A stretch of 64,000 nt of DNA, taken from positions 434,001 through 498,000 of the forward strand of contig NZ_RAZT01000002.1 in NCBI RefSeq assembly GCF_003626635.1, read 5' to 3'. Source of the stretch: Micromonospora musae (lineage in GTDB: Bacteria > Actinomycetota > Actinomycetes > Mycobacteriales > Micromonosporaceae). The notes below the pieces were generated by a model. The model did no database searches. It was not told the origin of the DNA and was given only the letters and a program-made list of their open reading frames with translations. Below are positions 7,940 through 16,519 of the stretch, piece by piece. Made by a program: the position numbers and the translations under genes. The number at the start of each line of letters is the position of its first letter. Within the stretch, counting starts at the first letter, position 1.

Positions 7940-10900
7940 TCACGACGTGACGAGCTGCGCCTCCACGTAGTCGAGCCCGGCGAGGTACCCGGTCGACGCG
8001 GCGGCCTTGCCGGTCACCGTCAGGGTGAGCGTGTGCCGGCCCGCCGTCAGCTCCCGCTGGCCGTAGTCGATCGGGTCGCTGACCACAACCTCCGGCGAGT
8101 GGTACGCGTCGAACGCCGCACCGATCTGGGCGCCGTCGATCGCCACCGTGTTGACGCCGTAGTCCTGCGCCAGCGTCTGCACCAGGCTCAGCCGGTAGGT
8201 GCCGGTCGTCGGAACGGTGAACGCCACGGTGACGCTCCGGTTCGGCGCATCCGGCCGGAACCAGAGCTGAGCGCTCTGCGACCAGTGCACGCCGCAGCAG
8301 TCGCCCTGGACGTCGGCCGGCCCCTCGGCGGTCACCGCCGGCAGCGTCGACTCGCCCTCGATCCGCAGCGTGCTACCGGTGCTGGCGGAGTCGACAGCCG
8401 AGTACGACCCGGCGTTGCCTGCGGCGTCGACCGCGCGCACCCGGTAGTACCAGGTCTCGTGCAGGCCCAACCCGCCGTGCTCGAAGCTCGACCGGCTCGT
8501 GGTGCCGACCCGGTTCTCCGGTCCGGGCTTGAAGCCCGCCGTGCGGGAGGCGAAGACCTCGTAGCGCGGCGCGTAGACGTCGTCCTCGGCCGACTGCCAG
8601 GTCAACGACACGGCGTTGGTCGTGCCGCTGGTGGCGGTGAGCCCCTTCACGTCACCCGGCCGGCTGTGGTCGGTGAACGGGTCGACCAGGCTGAGCGCCG
8701 CGTACCGGGCGGCGGACCAGGCCGGAGCGTCCTTGGTGGGGGTCAGGGTGACCGTCACCTTCGACTTGCCGGCGGTGAGCGCCGCCGGCAGGCGGAACTC
8801 GTCGTCGAGCCAGCGGTGGGAGCCGTTGCCCAGGGGCTGGGACCAGACGCCGGCGTCCCGACCGTCGACCCGGACGTTCACCGACTGGTGCCCGACGGCC
8901 TGGTCGGCGACCCGGCGCAGGACCGCGCCGTTGTTGTGGCGGTCGAGCTCCACTCGGAACCGGATCGGGGTGGTGGAGGCGCGGGTGTCGTCGGCTACCG
9001 GTCGGGGCGTGCCGTCGTCACCCTCGAAAGTCGCGGTGAGCACCTCCCGGGCGCCGCCGCCGGTGTACCCGTGGGCGGCCTCGCCCGCCGCGTTGCCGAC
9101 GTCGACGCTGTCCGTCCACCGCTGCCCGAGGGTGTCCTGGCCGTACCAGTACGCGGTCGAGCCGTACCGGGCCGGATCCTGGTCGCCGGGGCCGTGCTCG
9201 ATGCCGAACCGCAGGCCGGTCGAGAAGGAGATCGACTCGGCCACCATGAGCCGGTACGCGCCGGTGCAGTCGTACTGGCAGCCGTAGTCGGCGACCTCGT
9301 GGGCGGGGTTGCCGTTCGTGGGAGCGTTGAAGGTGCCGTGGTTGAAGTACCAGCCGGCCTCGTAGAAGTCCTCGGTGCCGGTGCCGTGGATGCTCGGGCT
9401 CTGGGCGCCGTCCACGTAGACCCGCTCGTCGCCCTCCAGGTAGTTGCGCTGGTTACCGGCGGGGATGTGCCCCTCCATCGTCTGCGTGACGCCCACGAAC
9501 TTGCCGCGGCCGGCCGCGTCGAGGAAGAGGTGGTCGGCGCCGGGGACGGTGTCGGCGCTGTTCGCCGTGGCCCGGAAGTAGCCGGCGTCGCCGGTGGGCC
9601 GCAGGGCCGCCGCCCACTTCGCCGACCGGGCGGTGGTCACCGTGGCGGTCGACGACTTGATCGGCACGTTCGAGCCGTTGCGCAGCTCGACGGTGTAGCG
9701 CTCCCGGTAGGGCATCGGCCACCAGGCCGAGAGGGTCGAGGTGGCCGGGTCGACGGCGAACATCAGGGACCGGACCTCGTGCAGCCCGAGGCCGGTGCCG
9801 AAGAACTCGCCGAGCGGCGCGTCGACGGTGGTCTTCCCGTCGAACGCGATCCGCAGCCGGGTCTGGCGCAGCACCGCGTCGGAGGCGGCGATCGCCGCCT
9901 TGCGCTCGGCGTCCGCCGGGTAGGACATGGTGTTGGTGCCCTGCCAGCTCTGCGCGGTGATCTTGTAGTCGTGCGCGGCCTCGGCGTCGGTGTGGGCCGG
10001 CCCGAGGTCCAGCGTGTCGGTACGCTTCGCCGTGCCCGCGACCAGGCTGTCCACCCAGTAGGTGAACTCGTTGACGTCCAGGTCGGACGAGACGAACTCG
10101 GTGGCGATGGTGATCTTCGACTTGCCGGCCGTGGCGCTGGCCGGCAGCTCGACGCTCTGGTCCTGCCAGGTGCCGAAGGGCAGGAGAGCGTTGGCCGGCC
10201 ACTCGCCGACCGCCACCCCGTCGACCAGGATCCGCGCCCGCTGGTTTCCGATGTGCGGGTCGAACCGGCGGGTGAGCCGTACGCCCGTGTTGGCCGGGTC
10301 GACGGCGACGGTGAACTGGCTGCCGCCGCCGGCGCCGAAGGCGCGGCCGTCGTCGGCGATCGGCTGCGGCGCTCCGACGAGCTGCGGGATCCGCAGCGTG
10401 AGGCCGGTGACCGCGCCGGGGCCGTCTCCGCCGGCGAGCGTCGCGCGACCGCCGGCCGGTACGGAGAACGTGTGCTCGACCGTCTTCGCGCCCGGCTCGG
10501 CGCGCTTCGGGTCGCGGGTGCCGGCCGCCTTGAGCTGCTCGACGACGTCCAGTGCCCGGTCGGCCGGGTCGAAGGTGCGGACGCCCTCGGCGCTGGTGAA
10601 CTTGCGGTAGGCCACGTGGTAGAAGACCGGGTTCTTCTCGGTGGTGACCCGCATCGAGCTGCGGTACGTCATGGGCGCCTTGATGTAGACGCCCCCGGAG
10701 CTCTGCGCCGCGTTCGCGACGACCGGGTAGACGAAGGGGGCGCCGAGCTTGCCGTCGACGACGTCCTGGATCTTCGCGTCGAGCACCGTCCGGCCGTCGA
10801 GGACAACCTTGATCTTGCCGGTGGCGGAGACGTTGCCCTCGTCCCGGGTGAACCAGATCGAGTCGATCTCGCCGGCGCCGGCGGCCTCGGCGATGACACA

Positions 10901-11197
10901 GCCCTCCGCGGTGGTGCTCAGGCAGGAGTACTGGCCGGAGAAGCCGTCGTCGTTGCCGCCGCTGCGGTCGAAGCTGGAGAACTGGTAGGCACGGGAGCCG
11001 TCGGTGAGGTTCGGGAGCCGGTCGAGCTGCCGGTAGACGTCCCAGCCGACGGGTCCGTTGGGGGTCGGGCCGGGCGTGGCCGCGGCCGGTCCGGAGAGAC
11101 CGACGACGGCGGAGCCGGCGATGAGGGTCACTGCGGCGGCGGCGCGGAGCAATCGCCGTCGGGCAGGGGTTCGTGGCGCGCGAGTGGTGGGTGTCAT
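7940..11197 (-). CDS. Secreted GH172 (DUF2961) protein with Fn3 and C-terminal sandwich domains
   Basis: A 1085-residue exported protein: signal peptide (1-40, AAAT/PGP), DUF2961-type N-terminal segment with SSFDRSGGNDDGF and SIWFTRDEG, a long central region, then NYLEGDERVYVDG and HGTGTEDFYEAGWYF. The two glutamates E588 and E609 are 21 residues apart, the spacing I recall for the catalytic pair of GH172 difructose-anhydride hydrolase. Characterised GH172 enzymes act on alpha-D-fructofuranosides or on D-arabinofuranosides of mycobacterial arabinan. A fibronectin type III module (about 870-970) and a C-terminal beta-sandwich, possibly carbohydrate-binding, follow. The start at 11197 has GGAAGG six bases upstream. 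An operator-like palindrome lies about 50 bases upstream. Confidence 0.85.
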   Translation of the reverse strand: MTPTTRAPRTPARRRLLRAAAAVTLIAGSAVVGLSGPAAATPGPTPNGPVGWDVYRQLDRLPNLTDGSRAYQFSSFDRSGGNDDGFSGQYSCLSTTAEGCVIAEAAGAGEIDSIWFTRDEGNVSATGKIKVVLDGRTVLDAKIQDVVDGKLGAPFVYPVVANAAQSSGGVYIKAPMTYRSSMRVTTEKNPVFYHVAYRKFTSAEGVRTFDPADRALDVVEQLKAAGTRDPKRAEPGAKTVEHTFSVPAGGRATLAGGDGPGAVTGLTLRIPQLVGAPQPIADDGRAFGAGGGSQFTVAVDPANTGVRLTRRFDPHIGNQRARILVDGVAVGEWPANALLPFGTWQDQSVELPASATAGKSKITIATEFVSSDLDVNEFTYWVDSLVAGTAKRTDTLDLGPAHTDAEAAHDYKITAQSWQGTNTMSYPADAERKAAIAASDAVLRQTRLRIAFDGKTTVDAPLGEFFGTGLGLHEVRSLMFAVDPATSTLSAWWPMPYRERYTVELRNGSNVPIKSSTATVTTARSAKWAAALRPTGDAGYFRATANSADTVPGADHLFLDAAGRGKFVGVTQTMEGHIPAGNQRNYLEGDERVYVDGAQSPSIHGTGTEDFYEAGWYFNHGTFNAPTNGNPAHEVADYGCQYDCTGAYRLMVAESISFSTGLRFGIEHGPGDQDPARYGSTAYWYGQDTLGQRWTDSVDVGNAAGEAAHGYTGGGAREVLTATFEGDDGTPRPVADDTRASTTPIRFRVELDRHNNGAVLRRVADQAVGHQSVNVRVDGRDAGVWSQPLGNGSHRWLDDEFRLPAALTAGKSKVTVTLTPTKDAPAWSAARYAALSLVDPFTDHSRPGDVKGLTATSGTTNAVSLTWQSAEDDVYAPRYEVFASRTAGFKPGPENRVGTTSRSSFEHGGLGLHETWYYRVRAVDAAGNAGSYSAVDSASTGSTLRIEGESTLPAVTAEGPADVQGDCCGVHWSQSAQLWFRPDAPNRSVTVAFTVPTTGTYRLSLVQTLAQDYGVNTVAIDGAQIGAAFDAYHSPEVVVSDPIDYGQRELTAGRHTLTLTVTGKAAASTGYLAGLDYVEAQLVTS

Positions 11198-11244
11198 GAA
11201 TCGCCTTCCACATCGGTGGGTGGGGCGGGCCGGGGGTGGCAGGA

Positions 11245-11262
11245 CAAGGAATCGATTTCTCG
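11245..11262. promoter_or_regulatory. LacI-type operator, site 1 (GH172 promoter)
   Basis: Centred on ATCGAT with core AATCGATT, matching the AANCGNTT pattern of LacI-family operators. Against the inferred palindrome CGAGAAATCGATTTCTCG it matches 7 of 9 left-half and 9 of 9 right-half positions. It lies 48 bases upstream of the GH172 start. Confidence 0.65.
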
Positions 11263-11385
11263 CTGCAGTAGCGATCAGGTTAGGCAGCCTCGACGCGGCG
11301 GTCAATCCTCAATGACCAAATCCCAGGTGGACGGGGATCTACGTTGACAGCTGGCCAGCCCGCTTCTATGGTCCTCGATCAGAAC

Positions 11386-11403
11386 TGAGCAAACGATTTC
11401 TCG
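11386..11403. promoter_or_regulatory. LacI-type operator, site 2
   Basis: Core AAACGATT followed by TCTCG; matches the inferred palindrome at 6 of 9 left-half and 9 of 9 right-half positions. It sits 141 bp from site 1 in the region shared by the divergent GH172 and lacI-type genes. A repression loop between the two sites is possible. Confidence 0.6.
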
Positions 11404-11792
11404 TTGTCGACGCACGCCGCCGTCGCGGCGACCTGGGAGGCCCCGTGCCCGAGCGTCCACCGCGCCGGATCCCTCGGCGCCGGCAGGACCACCACACCGG
11501 CGGGCGGCGCGGCGACCGGCCGGGCCACCGCGCGCTGTCGATCGGTGACTGGTTGTGCCGGCGCGGGCGTATCCTCGTTACCTTGACTTCCGAGGTGACA
11601 GCGGGGCGGGTGCGGCCTCCGGTCACGTCGGCGGGCGACCGGGCAGCCGGCCGGCGCCAACCGACAGCGACCGGAATGCCCGTGACGATTCCGTCATCAT
11701 CCGCCCGTAGGATGCCGGGTCCCGTCCCCGCAGCGGGCCGAGCACCTCCGTGAAAGTTCAGCTCATCGTAGGAATCAACCGGATGGAGGCGA
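11404..11792. other. Upstream region of the LacI gene, no gene seen
   Basis: About 390 bases without a credible gene. A weak promoter for the regulator may be GTGACG near 11682 with TAGGAT at 11708-11713 (spacing about 20). No operator copy was found close to the regulator start, so autoregulation would have to act from site 2. Confidence 0.35.
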
Positions 11793-12791
11793 ATGGCGAC
11801 GATCTATGACGTGGCACGGCAGGCCCAGGTCTCACCCGCGACGGTGTCGCGGGTCCTGAACGGACGTACCACTGTCGATCCAGCCATGGCTGCGCGAGTG
11901 CACCAGGCGATGCGGGACCTCGACTACCGTCCCAACGCCGTCGCCCGTAACCTGCGCCTGAGCCAGACCAGCCTCTGGGCGGTCATCATTTCCGACATCG
12001 GGAACCCGTTCTTCACCTCCATGGTGCGCGGGGTGGAGGACGTCGCACAGGGCGCCGGCTACTCCGTCGTCCTGTGCAACAGCGACGAGGATCCGGAGAA
12101 GGAGTCCCGGTACATCGCCGCCGCCCTGGCCGAACGGATGGCCGGCGTCATCATCTCCACCTCCGGCCGGTCGACAGCCATCAACCGGCTGGTCGAAGCG
12201 CGCATCCCGGTCGTCGCGATCGACCGCCAACTGCGCGGCGTCACCATCGACACGGTGCTCGTCGACAACGTGCAGGGGGCCGAGATGGCCACCACCCACC
12301 TGCTCGACAACGGCTACCAGCGGGTCGCCTGCATCACCGGTCCGCGTCGCATCTCCACCGCCTCCCAGCGGCTCCGCGGCTACCAGCGCGCCCTGCGGGC
12401 CGCCGGCCGCGAGGTGAGCGACGGCCTGGTCCGCTACGCGGACTTCCGCGAGGAGGGCGGCTACCAGGCCATGGCCTCGCTGCTCGACAGCGACAACCCG
12501 CCCGACAGCGTCTTCGCGACCAACAACCTGATGACCGTCGGCGCCGTCGAGTGCCTCGTCGACCGCGGCGTGCGGGTGCCGGCGTCGTTCGGAGTGGTCG
12601 GGTTCGACGACATTCCCTGGGCCCACCTGGTCAAGCCCTCACTGAGCACCGTCTCCCAGCCCACGTACGACCTCGGGCGGGCCGCCGCGGTGCTGCTCAC
12701 CGAGCGGATCGCCAACCCGACGCGACCGCCGTCGACAGTCACCCTGAGCACCGGTCTACAGGTACGGGAGAGCTCCAGCCGCCCGAGCTGA
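11793..12791 (+). CDS. LacI family transcriptional regulator
   Basis: A 332-residue repressor. The N-terminal helix-turn-helix reads TIYDVARQAQVSPATVSRVL, with the hinge helix at residues 45-58 (DYRPNAVARNLR). The effector domain is of the periplasmic-binding-protein type 1 fold (ISDIGNPFFTSMVRGVED, VVGFDDIPWAHLVKPSLSTV). Effector is probably a pentose or a phosphorylated product of the adjacent pathway. It lies between the secreted-enzyme/transport genes and the isomerase-kinase operon, and operator-like palindromes flank both. The ATG at 11793 has GGAGG only three bases upstream. Confidence 0.93.
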   Translation: MATIYDVARQAQVSPATVSRVLNGRTTVDPAMAARVHQAMRDLDYRPNAVARNLRLSQTSLWAVIISDIGNPFFTSMVRGVEDVAQGAGYSVVLCNSDEDPEKESRYIAAALAERMAGVIISTSGRSTAINRLVEARIPVVAIDRQLRGVTIDTVLVDNVQGAEMATTHLLDNGYQRVACITGPRRISTASQRLRGYQRALRAAGREVSDGLVRYADFREEGGYQAMASLLDSDNPPDSVFATNNLMTVGAVECLVDRGVRVPASFGVVGFDDIPWAHLVKPSLSTVSQPTYDLGRAAAVLLTERIANPTRPPSTVTLSTGLQVRESSSRPS

Positions 12792-12936
12792 CCGGCGCAC
12801 CGGCCGACCACCCGTCGCCTCGGCGGAGCCGTCGTACCGCCGGGGCGAGTCGCGGGTTGCAGGGCGGGGAGCCTGCCCCCAGTACACCAGGCCCCCCGCC
12901 CCGTCATCGGCCGGCCACCGCGGCCGGCACTGACAC

Positions 12937-12977
12937 GCCGGTGTGGCCCCGACCCGTCCGATCGGGGGCACACCGGC
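12937..12977. terminator. Bidirectional terminator hairpin
   Basis: A 16-bp stem with one mismatch and a nine-base loop in the gap between the convergent LacI and isomerase genes. It would serve both. Confidence 0.65.
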
Positions 12978-13004
12978 ACGCGCTGTCTCCCGGTGGAGCA
13001 GGGC

Positions 13005-14639
13005 CTACAGGTCGACCTCGCCGCAGAGGTGCACGTGGAGGCCGAGCTCGGCGAACATGGCGGCCTTCACCCGCAACGCCCGGTCGGCGGTCTCCCGGTC
13101 CGGCGCGTACGCGACGTTGGCGTGGTTGGCCTTGTGGCGGGCCATCAGCTGGTCACGACCCACCCCGTGCAGCACCGCGTGCATGATCGGCCACTGTGGG
13201 TTGGTGGACTCCAGACGGCGCCGGGTCTCCTCCTCGGGCAGCTCGACGACGGTCCCCCGGCCCAGGTCGACGTGGAGCGCGCCGTCCATGATGAACACCC
13301 GCGACCAGACGATCTCCCCCGGCTTCGAGACGCCGCTCAGCGTGCCCCCGCCGAGCGGGAAGAACATCGGCGGCTGCCGCATGCTGTACGACTTGTCGTA
13401 CCCGCCGTTGTGCGAGGCGGGCACCGAGCCGGAGATCTCGAAGACCCAGACGAAGTCGTCGCCGTACTGCTCGCCCCAGCGGATGTCGTGCAGGGTCGTC
13501 GCCGGGTCCAGTCCCATGGCGGTCCAGATGCGGTTCGTGACCAGCGAATCCACGGCCACGCCCTCGTCGACCTCGTTGAAGTGCGGCAGCGGCGCTCCCG
13601 CGTACAGCTCCCGGCTGCCGTCCCGGCTGAGCACCGGCGGCCGCTGCACGTTGTTCAGCAGGCCCTCGGCGAGGTCGCTGGCCGGGACGGTGTCCTTCAG
13701 GCCCTGCTGGTACTGGATGCCGACCGCGTCCAGGCCGAAGTCGTCGGAGATGCGCAGGGCCGCGGCGTACATCTTGAACTGGCTCGTGAGCTGGGCGTCG
13801 GTGAGCTCGGTGGCCTCGTCGGTGCCGGTGTGGAAGGTCATCCCGGCCTCGTCCAGCCAGCGGCGGACCGCGTGGGCCTCCTCGTCCGGGACGCGCGCCA
13901 TCTCCGCGACGAGCGCGCTCTGCGAGAGCCGCTCCTTGTAGATGCCGAGAGGGTTGATCAGCTCGTCGTCGAAGATCGCGTTGTACATCCCCATGCAGCC
14001 CTCGTCGAAGACGCCGATGATCGCCTTCTCCCGGGCCAGCTGGGTGGCGAGGGCCCGGCCGAGCTCGACCTCCGCGTCGTCGGGAAGGGCGGGCAGGTCC
14101 CGTACGTGGCTGGTGTCGTGGCGAAGCTCGCCGGTCGCCAGCCAGGTGCGCAGCCCCTCGACCGCCCACTCGTCGGTGAAGTCCTTGCTCCACAGCGCCG
14201 AGTGCTTCACCCCGGCCTTGGTGAGGCTCGCCGTGAGGTTGAGCAGACCGACCAGCCCGGGGAACTCGCCGCTCCAGTTGGCCACGATGAGGATGGGACC
14301 GCGGTGGCTGCGCAGGCCGGCGAGCACGTGGTGGCTGTACTGCCAGACCGCCTCGACCACGATCAGCGGCGCGTCCACGGGGAGCTGCTTGAAGACCTCG
14401 ATGCCGGCACGCTGGCTGTCGATGAAGCCGTGGCCCTTGTCCGGGTCGAACGCGTGGCCGCGCTCCACCTTCCAGTCGAGCGCGGTGACGGCCGCCGCGA
14501 GGTCGGCCTCCAGCTGCTGCTGCGTGGGCCAGCAGGTGACGTTCGCGCTCGGCCGGAGATCGCCGCTGGCCACTGTGTAGACGGTGCCGGGTACCGCCGA
14601 CGGCGGATCGGCCAACAGGGGCAGCTGGTAACTGGTCAT
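13005..14639 (-). CDS. L-fucose/L-arabinose isomerase family protein (candidate D-arabinose isomerase)
   Basis: A 544-residue cytosolic protein of the fucose/arabinose isomerase superfamily, which interconverts aldoses and ketoses with a divalent metal. Candidate metal ligands are E359 (EVDEGVAVDSL), D385 (LHDIRWG) and H506 (NHANVAYA), judged by spacing to known fucose isomerases. It is shorter than E. coli FucI (about 590). FucI enzymes also convert D-arabinose to D-ribulose. No epimerase or aldolase gene lies nearby, which argues against L-arabinose or L-fucose catabolism. Its ATG overlaps the kinase stop codon by four bases, so the two proteins are translationally coupled. Confidence 0.82.
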   Translation of the reverse strand: MTSYQLPLLADPPSAVPGTVYTVASGDLRPSANVTCWPTQQQLEADLAAAVTALDWKVERGHAFDPDKGHGFIDSQRAGIEVFKQLPVDAPLIVVEAVWQYSHHVLAGLRSHRGPILIVANWSGEFPGLVGLLNLTASLTKAGVKHSALWSKDFTDEWAVEGLRTWLATGELRHDTSHVRDLPALPDDAEVELGRALATQLAREKAIIGVFDEGCMGMYNAIFDDELINPLGIYKERLSQSALVAEMARVPDEEAHAVRRWLDEAGMTFHTGTDEATELTDAQLTSQFKMYAAALRISDDFGLDAVGIQYQQGLKDTVPASDLAEGLLNNVQRPPVLSRDGSRELYAGAPLPHFNEVDEGVAVDSLVTNRIWTAMGLDPATTLHDIRWGEQYGDDFVWVFEISGSVPASHNGGYDKSYSMRQPPMFFPLGGGTLSGVSKPGEIVWSRVFIMDGALHVDLGRGTVVELPEEETRRRLESTNPQWPIMHAVLHGVGRDQLMARHKANHANVAYAPDRETADRALRVKAAMFAELGLHVHLCGEVDL

Positions 14640-16174
14640 GGGGCGACTCCTTCGGTGCCTCGGTTGTCGCTGGCCTCCGGAGAACCGGTGGCCAGGAGAC
14701 GGACCTGACGTGCAGCGAGCGCGTGCGCGACCCGCTTGGAACTCGTGTACAGCTCGCGGTAGAGCCCGTAGAGCTCGTCGTAGTCGGCGGCGAGTTCACG
14801 CCGGGGCGTCCGGATCTCCTTGACGGGGTTCCAGGTCTCGATCGAGACGTCCCACCTCGTCCGGGCGGCGAGGAAGGCCGCGCCGTAGCTCGCGCCGATC
14901 GTCTGCGACGGGATCACCTGGTCGCGCCCGGTGACGTCCGAGACGATCTGGGTCCAGAGGCCACCCTGGGTGCCGCCGCCGACCGCGACGACGCGCCGGA
15001 TGTCGCCGCCACTGGCCTCGATCGTCTCGATGTTGTGACGCACCCCGAGACCTGTCGCCTCGAGCGCCGCCCGGTACAGGTCGCCGCGGGTGTGCGAGAC
15101 GGTGAGGCCGGCGAGGATGCCGCGCGCCTCCGGATCGAGGATGGGGGTGCGCTCACCGGCGAAGTAGGGCAGCATCAGCAGCCCTCCCGCGCCCGGGCCG
15201 GAGCTCTCGGCCAGCCGGAGCAGCTCCGGGTAGTCGGGCGAGCCGAAGAGCTCACGCAGCCAGGACGTGATCGCGCCGGAGGTGGCGAGGCCGCCGGCGA
15301 GGTTACGGGTGCCGGGCAGCGCGCCCACCGTCCCCCACAACGACGGGTTCGTCAGGGGAGCCGCGACCGTGTGGACCAGGAACATCGTGGTGCCGTACAT
15401 CAGCATCAGGTCGCCGACGCCCTGGGCGCCGACGCTGATCGCCTCCGCCCAGGCGTCGATGGTGCCGGTGATGACCGGAATGCCCGCCGGCAGGCCGGCC
15501 TCGGTCGCGGCGCGCTCCGTGACGACCCCGGCCACCTCACCGGGCCAGCTCAGCGGGGGCAGGACGAGGCCCGGTGCGACCTGCGCGGCCCACGGCGCGT
15601 ACCAGTCCTGGTCCTCGGTGTCGTAGAGCGGTGTGCACTGGCTCGCCGAGTGCTGGTCGAGCACGTACCGGTCGGTGAGCTGCACGACGAGCCACGAGCT
15701 GGGCATGAAGAGCCGCCGCGCCCGGCCGAAGAGTTCGGGTTCGTTCTCGGCCACCCAGGCGACCTTCGCCCCCGCCGCCTGGCTGGAGAGCGCCGAGCCG
15801 CAGCGGCGCAGGATCTCCTCCGGGCCGAACCGGTCGTTGAGGCGCGCGATCTGGTCGGTCGACCGGGTGTCGACGCCGTACAGGATGGCCGGACGCAGCG
15901 GCACGTTGGCGTCGTCGGTGAGCAGCACGCAGGGTCCCATGCCGCTCACGCCGACGGCCACGACCTCGGCGTCACCGGGTGCCAGCAGTTCGCGGCTGAG
16001 CGAGACGAACTCCTGCCACCAGATGTCGGCGTCCATCTCCACCCAGCCGGGTCGGGGACGACTCACCTCGTGCGAGCGGCTGGCCGAGCGGACGACCCGA
16101 CCCTCGGCGTCCACGAGGACGCCCTTGCTGCTCGAGGTGCCGATGTCGACGCCCAGCACCGTCGCAACCTTCAT
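14636..16174 (-). CDS. FGGY family carbohydrate kinase (candidate ribulokinase)
   Basis: A 512-residue sugar kinase of the FGGY family. It shows the N-terminal phosphate motif GVDIGTSSSKG, the substrate-domain segment PAILYGVDTRS, and the C-terminal GGGTQGGLWTQIVSDVTG with GASYGAAFLA. Length and order match xylulokinase/ribulokinase types. As first gene of a two-gene unit with the isomerase, it probably phosphorylates the ketose product; with D-ribulose this gives a pentose phosphate pathway intermediate directly. The start at 16174 has no strong ribosome binding site, and an operator-like palindrome lies 13 bases upstream, so the mRNA leader is short. Confidence 0.88.
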   Translation of the reverse strand: MKVATVLGVDIGTSSSKGVLVDAEGRVVRSASRSHEVSRPRPGWVEMDADIWWQEFVSLSRELLAPGDAEVVAVGVSGMGPCVLLTDDANVPLRPAILYGVDTRSTDQIARLNDRFGPEEILRRCGSALSSQAAGAKVAWVAENEPELFGRARRLFMPSSWLVVQLTDRYVLDQHSASQCTPLYDTEDQDWYAPWAAQVAPGLVLPPLSWPGEVAGVVTERAATEAGLPAGIPVITGTIDAWAEAISVGAQGVGDLMLMYGTTMFLVHTVAAPLTNPSLWGTVGALPGTRNLAGGLATSGAITSWLRELFGSPDYPELLRLAESSGPGAGGLLMLPYFAGERTPILDPEARGILAGLTVSHTRGDLYRAALEATGLGVRHNIETIEASGGDIRRVVAVGGGTQGGLWTQIVSDVTGRDQVIPSQTIGASYGAAFLAARTRWDVSIETWNPVKEIRTPRRELAADYDELYGLYRELYTSSKRVAHALAARQVRLLATGSPEASDNRGTEGVAP

Positions 16175-16186
16175 GGCGCCACTGTT

Positions 16187-16204
16187 CCAGCAATCGATTT
16201 CCGA
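16187..16204. promoter_or_regulatory. LacI-type operator, site 3 (kinase promoter)
   Basis: Core AATCGATT, matching the inferred palindrome at 7 of 9 and 6 of 9 half-site positions. It is 13 bases upstream of the kinase start and just downstream of a TTGATT box on the minus strand, a position suited to blocking transcription initiation. Confidence 0.6.
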
Positions 16205-16319
16205 ATCAAGAGCGGGCTCGGAACCGCGCTCCCCCACCATCGGCTGGCAACGGGCTGCGGGGAGGGTGTTAGTGCTGGTAGATCGCATCGGTGCCGGCGC
16301 ATCGATGGCCGGCTAACGC

Positions 16320-16337
16320 TGAGAAATCGTTAACTCG
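16320..16337. promoter_or_regulatory. LacI-type operator, site 4
   Basis: Reads GAGAAATCGTTAACTCG; matches the inferred palindrome at 8 of 9 left-half and 6 of 9 right-half positions. It lies 133 bp from site 3, similar to the 141-bp distance between sites 1 and 2. Confidence 0.5.
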
Positions 16338-16519
16338 GTTCAGGAGACACCGCTCTCGCGCCGCCGCGTTCGGGGGCGCGTCGGGCCGGGCGGCCGGGCC
16401 GGCGGGCTCGATGTGCGCCGAAACGTACGCCGACCGTCCCCGCGTCGCCATCTGGCAGCAAGCTTCGTCAAGAGAATCGGTCGCGATAGTTTTCTTCACA
16501 GTCCTGAAGGGACCGTCGC

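Noticed and set aside
8033..11347. Very long open frame antisense to the GH172 gene, and a similar one antisense to 2430-5294
   Set aside because: The translations are rich in Arg, Gly, Val and Ala with no domain, and codon-position GC follows the GH172 and transport genes on the other strand. They are shadows of high-GC coding.
13005..16174. L-arabinose catabolic operon
   Set aside because: A ribulose 5-phosphate 4-epimerase would be needed and none is nearby; D-arabinose fits the present genes better. Not excluded if the epimerase is elsewhere.
16440..16519. PHO box in front of phoD
   Set aside because: TTCAC and GTCA cores occur but not at 11-bp spacing.
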